From: Bacillus rhizoplanae
GTDB taxonomy: Bacteria; Bacillota; Bacilli; Bacillales; Bacillaceae_G
Length of the DNA stretch: 64,000 nt
Direction: 5' to 3'
Assembly: GCF_917563915.1 (NCBI RefSeq)
Contig: NZ_CAKJTI010000012.1
Coordinates: forward strand, 1 to 64,000
In this document: positions 60,067 through 64,000 of the stretch, in pieces
Layout: every line of letters starts with the position of its first letter
Position numbering within the stretch: the first letter of the stretch is position 1
Made by a program: the position numbers and the translations under genes
Notes under the pieces: generated by a model
Told to the model about the DNA's origin: nothing
The model's input: only the letters and a program-made list of their open reading frames with translations
The model's database searches: none

Positions 60067-60819
60067 ATGAAGGACACTTTTTACCATTTCATTAAACAGG
60101 CGGATAAGCCTTTTCATGGGTGGAACTTCTCGTTTTTAGCAGATACCGGAAGGCTAAGCACAGAACCTCTACCATGGAGTTATGCAGCAAATGTATTACA
60201 CTATATACAAAAAGTAGATAGCATGCTAGATATGGGGACTGGTGGCGGTGAGTTTTTATCTTTGTTAACCCCGCTTCCTGATAGAACTGCAGCAACAGAA
60301 GGCTATCCGCCAAATGTAGCTTTAGCAAAAGCAAAATTAGAACCTTTAGGTGTCTCTGTTTATCCCGTCGAGGATGATACATGTTTGCCTTTCGCAAACA
60401 ATCAATTTGATTTAATTATTAATAAACATGAATCATATTGCGAATTAGAAATAAAACGAATTTTAAAACCAAACGGAATTTTTATTACACAGCAAGTTGG
60501 CGGATTAGATAATTTAGAATTAAATCACCTGCTTCATGCATATAATGAAAATGAATATAGTTATTGGAACATGCAGTACGCCTCTTCACAACTAAAACAA
60601 GCTGGCTTTCAAATTCTTAAGCAACAAGAAGCATTCCCGTATCAACGCTTTTACGACATCGGAAGCATTGTGTATTATTTAAAAGCAGTTCCATGGCAAA
60701 TCCCTGATTTTTCAGTATCCAAATATGAAGATCGCTTACTTTGCACTTATAACTCCATTCAACAAAATGGGTATATTGAAGTAAAAGCACATCGATTCTA
60801 TATCGTAGCTTCCTTATAA
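60067..60819 (+). CDS. Class I SAM-dependent methyltransferase
   Basis: This 250-residue methyltransferase has motif I MLDMGTGGGEFLSLLTPLP, EGYPPNVALAKAKLEPLGV (strand 2 acid), FDLIINKHESY (motif IV) and LKPNGIFITQQVGG (motif V). The acceptor is unknown. CAGGAGG precedes the ATG, and a terminator-like hairpin follows. Confidence 0.87.
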   Translation: MKDTFYHFIKQADKPFHGWNFSFLADTGRLSTEPLPWSYAANVLHYIQKVDSMLDMGTGGGEFLSLLTPLPDRTAATEGYPPNVALAKAKLEPLGVSVYPVEDDTCLPFANNQFDLIINKHESYCELEIKRILKPNGIFITQQVGGLDNLELNHLLHAYNENEYSYWNMQYASSQLKQAGFQILKQQEAFPYQRFYDIGSIVYYLKAVPWQIPDFSVSKYEDRLLCTYNSIQQNGYIEVKAHRFYIVASL

Positions 60820-60823
60820 TGCC

Positions 60824-60862
60824 TCACCTCTCCAAGCAAGTTAATCCTGCATGGAGAGGCCA
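60824..60862 (+). terminator. Hairpin after the methyltransferase
   Basis: GCCTC and CCTCTCCA pair with TGGAGAGG and GGC; a short T-containing tail follows. Confidence 0.6.
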
Positions 60863-60894
60863 TTTGTTAAAATAGCCAAAAATGTTACCATCAC

Positions 60895-60923
60895 TTGCAA
60901 TATTTCTCATTTCGTTGTAAAAT
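60895..60923 (+). promoter_or_regulatory. Sigma-A promoter of the cold-shock gene
   Basis: TTGCAA, 17 nt, TAAAAT. The predicted start near 60930 leaves a leader of about 160 nt, typical for csp genes. Confidence 0.65.
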
Positions 60924-60957
60924 GAAACCGTAGAGTACAATATGCAGACAAATCCAC

Positions 60958-61023
60958 TTCACATATTATCAAGCATCAATAGGGATGATATGCGTTCCTT
61001 ATGGGTTTTTGATAATATGTGAA
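60958..61023 (+). promoter_or_regulatory. Long inverted repeat in the cold-shock leader
   Basis: TTCACATATTATCAA (60958-60972) and TTGATAATATGTGAA (61009-61023) are a perfect 15-bp inverted repeat enclosing a 36-nt loop with its own small stem (AGG/CCT). A T-rich stretch follows. It may be a temperature-responsive fold or a conditional terminator. Confidence 0.6.
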
Positions 61024-61091
61024 TTTTTATTTTCTTAGAAATAAGACGGATCATATTATATTTATTTTTTTATTTTTAGGAGGCATTTACC

Positions 61092-61295
61092 ATGACATTA
61101 ACAGGTAAAGTAAAATGGTTTAACAGCGAAAAAGGTTTCGGATTCATCGAAGTTGCAGACGGAAACGACGTATTCGTTCACTTCTCAGCTATCACTGGCG
61201 ACGGCTTCAAAACTCTTGACGAAGGTCAAGAAGTTAGCTTCGAAGTTGAAGAAGGTAACCGCGGACCTCAAGCTAAAAACGTTGTAAAGCTATAA
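61092..61295 (+). CDS. Cold-shock protein
   Basis: This 67-residue CspA-family OB-fold protein has the RNP1 motif KGFGFIEV and RNP2 VFVHFSAI. It binds single-stranded nucleic acid and acts as an RNA chaperone. AGGAGG precedes the ATG. A structured leader lies upstream and a YdjO-type cold-inducible gene lies 88 bp downstream beyond a terminator. Which csp paralogue it is cannot be told from the sequence alone. Confidence 0.96.
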   Translation: MTLTGKVKWFNSEKGFGFIEVADGNDVFVHFSAITGDGFKTLDEGQEVSFEVEEGNRGPQAKNVVKL

Positions 61296-61305
61296 TTTAG
61301 ACAAT

Positions 61306-61342
61306 AAAAAGGTTGTTAACACGAACGGTTAACAACCTTTTT
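61306..61342 (+). terminator. Cold-shock gene terminator
   Basis: AAAAAGGTTGTTAAC pairs with GTTAACAACCTTTTT around a 7-nt loop. Confidence 0.9.
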
Positions 61343-61382
61343 ACTTATACAAACAAATATTTCACATAAAAGGAGTGATCTC

Positions 61383-61568
61383 ATGTATCGTAACAAAAAG
61401 AATGACGTTGCAGAAGTACCACCAGAAGAAATCCCAGTTTGGGAATGTGAGTCAGAAGAGTGCTTAGGATGGATGCGAAAGAACTTCGCATTTGAAGAAC
61501 ATCCGAAATGTCCTTTATGTGGAAGTGAAATGAAAAGCGGAGAACGTTTATTGCCTCGATTAGGATAA
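61383..61568 (+). CDS. ydjO: YdjO-family cold-inducible zinc-ribbon protein
   Basis: This 61-residue protein has two Cys pairs, VWECESEECLGWMRKNFA and HPKCPLCGSEM, forming a zinc ribbon as in B. subtilis YdjO. Such genes follow cold-shock genes in Bacilli. AAAGGAGTG precedes the ATG. Function is unknown; nucleic-acid binding is plausible. Confidence 0.85.
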   Translation: MYRNKKNDVAEVPPEEIPVWECESEECLGWMRKNFAFEEHPKCPLCGSEMKSGERLLPRLG

Positions 61569-61579
61569 ACCATAGGTTG

Positions 61580-61613
61580 CCCCTTGCAAGATGTTCTCTG
61601 CAAGGCTTTTTCT
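61580..61613 (+). terminator. ydjO terminator
   Basis: CCTTGCA pairs with TGCAAGG, followed by CTTTTTCTTT. Confidence 0.8.
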
Positions 61614-61996
61614 TTCATCTCTCCTAAATGATAATTCAAATGATTTCCAAGCGATACATAATTGCCAACAGCTATTGAACTCTCTTCCTCCCTTATTATC
61701 ACCAGCATAAAATACATCATATTACTAACTATATGAATCATTAAGTATTTTCTATTTTCCCTTATACTTCATTACAACAAAAAGTAAAGTAGTAAATAAA
61801 CTACTTTGCTTTTTTGTTATGCTTACTCCTTTATGTAACTCTTTTCCTACACAGTACTTCCATTCCCCTTCTATATCGTATCATTGTGGATTATCGTACT
61901 TGAAAAAGCTCCCTTTTCCATAGCTTTTATTTATTTGTATATTTTACCTATTTTATCAAAAAATAAGTTTAGCTTAATAATAAAGGAGTGAGTACG
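61614..61996 (+). promoter_or_regulatory. Non-coding region upstream of the ThDP enzyme gene
   Basis: There is no supported gene. A terminator-type hairpin lies at 61782-61818 (AAAGTAGT/ACTACTTT with flanking A and T runs). It ends nothing obvious and may be part of the leader of the gene at 61997. Confidence 0.4.
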
Positions 61997-63697
61997 TTGT
62001 TTCGAAAAACAGCCGGTGAAGTACTAGTCGATTTACTAATCGAATGGGGCGTTGATCACGTATATGGCATGCCTGGTGATTCCATTAATTCTATTATCGA
62101 ACCTCTTCGTAAAGCACAAGATAAAATTAAATTCATTCAAGTTCGTCACGAAGAAGCAGGTGCTTTAGCTGCTGCTTCTTATGCAAAATTAACTGGAAAA
62201 CTCGGCGTATGTATGGCAATCGCAGGGCCAGGTGCAATTCATTTACTAAATGGATTGTATGATGCCAAATTAGATCAAGCACCCGTCCTCGCTATTACCG
62301 GTCAGATTGAGTCTGATTTAATTGGAACTGGTTTTTTCCAAGAAGTAAATTTAGAAAGAATGTTTGATGATGTCGCAGTTTATAACCAGCGAATCATGTC
62401 AGCTGAGCAGCTGCCAGCTGTTGTAAATCAAGCAATTCGCATGGCTTATACAAAAAAAGGGGTGTCAGTTCTTACAATTCCAGATGACATTCAAAAATTT
62501 GAGGTAGATGCAAAAGCACGGATTACAACCTCTTCTTTTACGATGCCGGAGTTATTTCCGCAAAAACATGATTTAGAAAAAGCAACGGCTGCATTAAATG
62601 AAGCAGAAAAGCCTGTTATTCTAGCAGGAAAAGGGGCAAAAGATGCAAGGGAATCTTTGCTTGCTTTTGCAGAACATATTGGAGCTCCTATTGTGTTAAC
62701 ACTTCCAGCTAAGGGGATTATTCCAGATGAGCATCCACTTTGTATTGGTGGTTTAGGTTTAATCGGAACAAAACCTTCATATGAAGCGATGAAGAATGCC
62801 GATACACTCATTATGGTCGGTACTTCTTACCCATTCACAGGATTTTTACCAGACAAAGCAAAAACAATTCATATCGACACAGATCCAGCACAAATCGGAA
62901 AGCGTTATCCAACCGATATTGGTCTTGCTGGTAATGCTGATAAAACCTTAAAATGGCTCACACAAAATATTGAAAAGCATACTGATCACTCTTTCTTAGA
63001 ACATCATCAAGAACTGATGAAGAAATGGGAAGAAAGACTGCACAATCAAGAAAACGACACTTCTATTCCAATTAAACCACAAAGAGTAATGCATGCTGTA
63101 CAGCAAGTTGCACACGATGATGCTATTTTATCAGTAGATGTAGGCAATGTAACAGTTTGGACAGCGCGCCATTTCCGTATGACAAATCAGCGCTTTATTT
63201 TATCAAGCTGGTTAGCAACACTTGGCTGTGGTCTTCCCGGCGCAATCGCTGGGCAGATTGCATATCCAAATAAACAAGTTTTCGCAATTTGCGGAGATGG
63301 TGGATTTGGTATGACGATGAACGATTTTGTAACAGCTGTGAAATATAACCTCCCAATCATTGTAGTTGTATTAAACAACCATAAAATCGCTATGATTAAA
63401 TTTGAACAAGAAGTAATGGGAAATATTGAGTTTGGTACAGAACTTACAAATCCAAACTTCGCAAAATATGCTGAAGCATGCGGTGGAATCGGTTACCGCG
63501 TGGAAAAACTTGAGGAATTAATGCCTGCTTTTGAAAAAGCTGTAAAGCAAAATAAACCATGTATTATTGATGTTATCGTTGATGTCAATGAAGCCCCTAT
63601 GCCGGCAAAAATTACATTCGCACAGGCAGCTGGCTATACAAAGCACATGCTGAAAGAGTTATTTGAAGAAGGAAAAATTGATTTACCTCCTTTATAA
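61997..63697 (+). CDS. ydaP: Pyruvate oxidase-like ThDP-dependent enzyme
   Basis: This 566-residue enzyme of the pyruvate oxidase/acetolactate synthase family is close in layout to B. subtilis YdaP. It has the catalytic Glu in QVRHEEAGALAAASYAK, a middle FAD/DHS domain (GKGAKDARESLLAFAEHIGA) and the ThDP motif CGDGGFGMTMNDF ending in VVLNNHK. A flavin- or quinone-linked pyruvate oxidase role is likely; in B. subtilis it is stress-controlled. The start is TTG 61997 with AAGGAG eight nt upstream; the GTG at 61988 overlaps that site. A strong terminator follows. Confidence 0.88.
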   Translation: MFRKTAGEVLVDLLIEWGVDHVYGMPGDSINSIIEPLRKAQDKIKFIQVRHEEAGALAAASYAKLTGKLGVCMAIAGPGAIHLLNGLYDAKLDQAPVLAITGQIESDLIGTGFFQEVNLERMFDDVAVYNQRIMSAEQLPAVVNQAIRMAYTKKGVSVLTIPDDIQKFEVDAKARITTSSFTMPELFPQKHDLEKATAALNEAEKPVILAGKGAKDARESLLAFAEHIGAPIVLTLPAKGIIPDEHPLCIGGLGLIGTKPSYEAMKNADTLIMVGTSYPFTGFLPDKAKTIHIDTDPAQIGKRYPTDIGLAGNADKTLKWLTQNIEKHTDHSFLEHHQELMKKWEERLHNQENDTSIPIKPQRVMHAVQQVAHDDAILSVDVGNVTVWTARHFRMTNQRFILSSWLATLGCGLPGAIAGQIAYPNKQVFAICGDGGFGMTMNDFVTAVKYNLPIIVVVLNNHKIAMIKFEQEVMGNIEFGTELTNPNFAKYAEACGGIGYRVEKLEELMPAFEKAVKQNKPCIIDVIVDVNEAPMPAKITFAQAAGYTKHMLKELFEEGKIDLPPL

Positions 63698-63709
63698 AAA
63701 TACAAATAT

Positions 63710-63746
63710 AAAACAGCGGTTTTTTTTCAATAACCGCTGTTTTATC
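63710..63746. terminator. Bidirectional terminator
   Basis: AAAACAGCGGTT pairs with AACCGCTGTTTT between the ThDP enzyme gene and the convergent Nudix gene. Confidence 0.88.
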
Positions 63747-63767
63747 GGTATCTATCCTGTTATTTCA

Positions 63768-64000
63768 TTAAAAAGCCACCAAAAATGGTTGTTTCTTTTC
63801 ATCTAAACAATATAAAATACGCTCTTTGAAATTTGTCCATGTTACCATTTGTAATACTTCTTCAATAGGAAAATACCCTACATCTAAGCTTTCACTACTT
63901 GTTGCAAATTGTCCACCGACTGGCTTTCCTAAGAACAAATGGTTACAGATACATTGTGAAACATTTTGATACACTCCGCAATATTTTATAATCTCAATAT
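63768..64000 (-). CDS. Nudix hydrolase, partial at the window edge
   Basis: The minus-strand frame is open from the window end and reads IEIIKYCGVYQNVSQCICNH, LFLGKPVGGQ, LDVGYFPIEEVLQMV, then to a stop at 63768. This is the C-terminal part of a Nudix hydrolase after the Nudix box, which would lie beyond 64000. No intact start is visible; the internal GTG at 63974 is not the true start. Confidence 0.7.
   Translation of the reverse strand, partial: IEIIKYCGVYQNVSQCICNHLFLGKPVGGQFATSSESLDVGYFPIEEVLQMVTWTNFKERILYCLDEKKQPFLVAF

Noticed and set aside
61316-61741. Minus-strand 141-residue frame opposite ydjO
   Set aside because: It crosses two terminators and is antisense to a well-supported gene.
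1-64000. CRISPR arrays, tRNA or rRNA genes
   Set aside because: No regularly spaced direct repeats and no recognisable tRNA or rRNA sequence were seen on reading.

Overview
The window is low-GC Firmicute DNA and almost certainly a Bacillus cereus-group chromosome. The evidence is strong AGGAGG-type ribosome binding sites with GTG and TTG starts, spore genes (sspH, a YuzL-type peptide), a yng-type leucine-degradation operon, a bpsAB-type polyketide pair, xpaC/telA, and a cold-shock gene followed by a YdjO-type zinc ribbon. No rRNA, tRNA, CRISPR array or intact mobile element was seen. The mobile DNA present is decayed: a Tn3-family transposase remnant, an IS3-type remnant and short dispersed hairpin repeats.

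Layout. 1-9.2 kb is an accessory metabolic island: a broken LysR gene, an SDR oxidoreductase, an HSL-type esterase, two paralogous TauD-like dioxygenases, an MFS transporter and an acyl-CoA ligase. It is bounded by a Tn3 transposase remnant and a near-identical 34-bp repeat. 9.3-24.4 kb is a mixed stretch: a hotdog protein with a FadR-like operator, MurB, an MTA/SAH nucleosidase-like protein, two histidine phosphatases, Nudix, GNAT, methyltransferase, a secreted M1 peptidase, several pseudogenes, and a hydrolase/response regulator/histidine kinase operon whose kinase carries an in-frame stop. 24.6-33.3 kb holds sspH and a complete isovaleryl-CoA to acetoacetyl-CoA operon. 33.5-36.9 kb holds a TudS-like protein, a TetR regulator and an ABC-2 exporter behind a palindromic operator.

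37-46.5 kb holds a formylglycine-enzyme-fold protein, small spore and hypothetical genes, DinB, a metallochaperone, an SDR, a dipeptidase, the type III PKS plus methyltransferase pair, gpmA and a DEAD-box helicase. 46.7-49.1 kb holds a MutS2-like ATPase without an Smr domain. It sits behind a leader of about 410 nt with a good promoter, a 7-codon leader ORF, an intrinsic terminator and two long-range inverted repeats. I regard this as the strongest candidate for an undescribed regulated system here. 49.1-64 kb holds 2H phosphodiesterase, methyltransferases, tautomerase, xpaC/telA, a cluster with a membrane-anchored Mrr nuclease, a YHYH protein and an Excalibur protein, zwf, the cold-shock gene with a structured leader, a pyruvate-oxidase-like ThDP enzyme and a Nudix gene cut by the window edge.

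Functional links. The yng operon degrades leucine carbon and ends with an acyl-CoA ligase that can recover acetoacetate. The 1-8.4 kb island looks like uptake, CoA activation, two oxygenations and ester hydrolysis of an unknown small acid. All functions are assigned from motifs read by eye; no database search was run.
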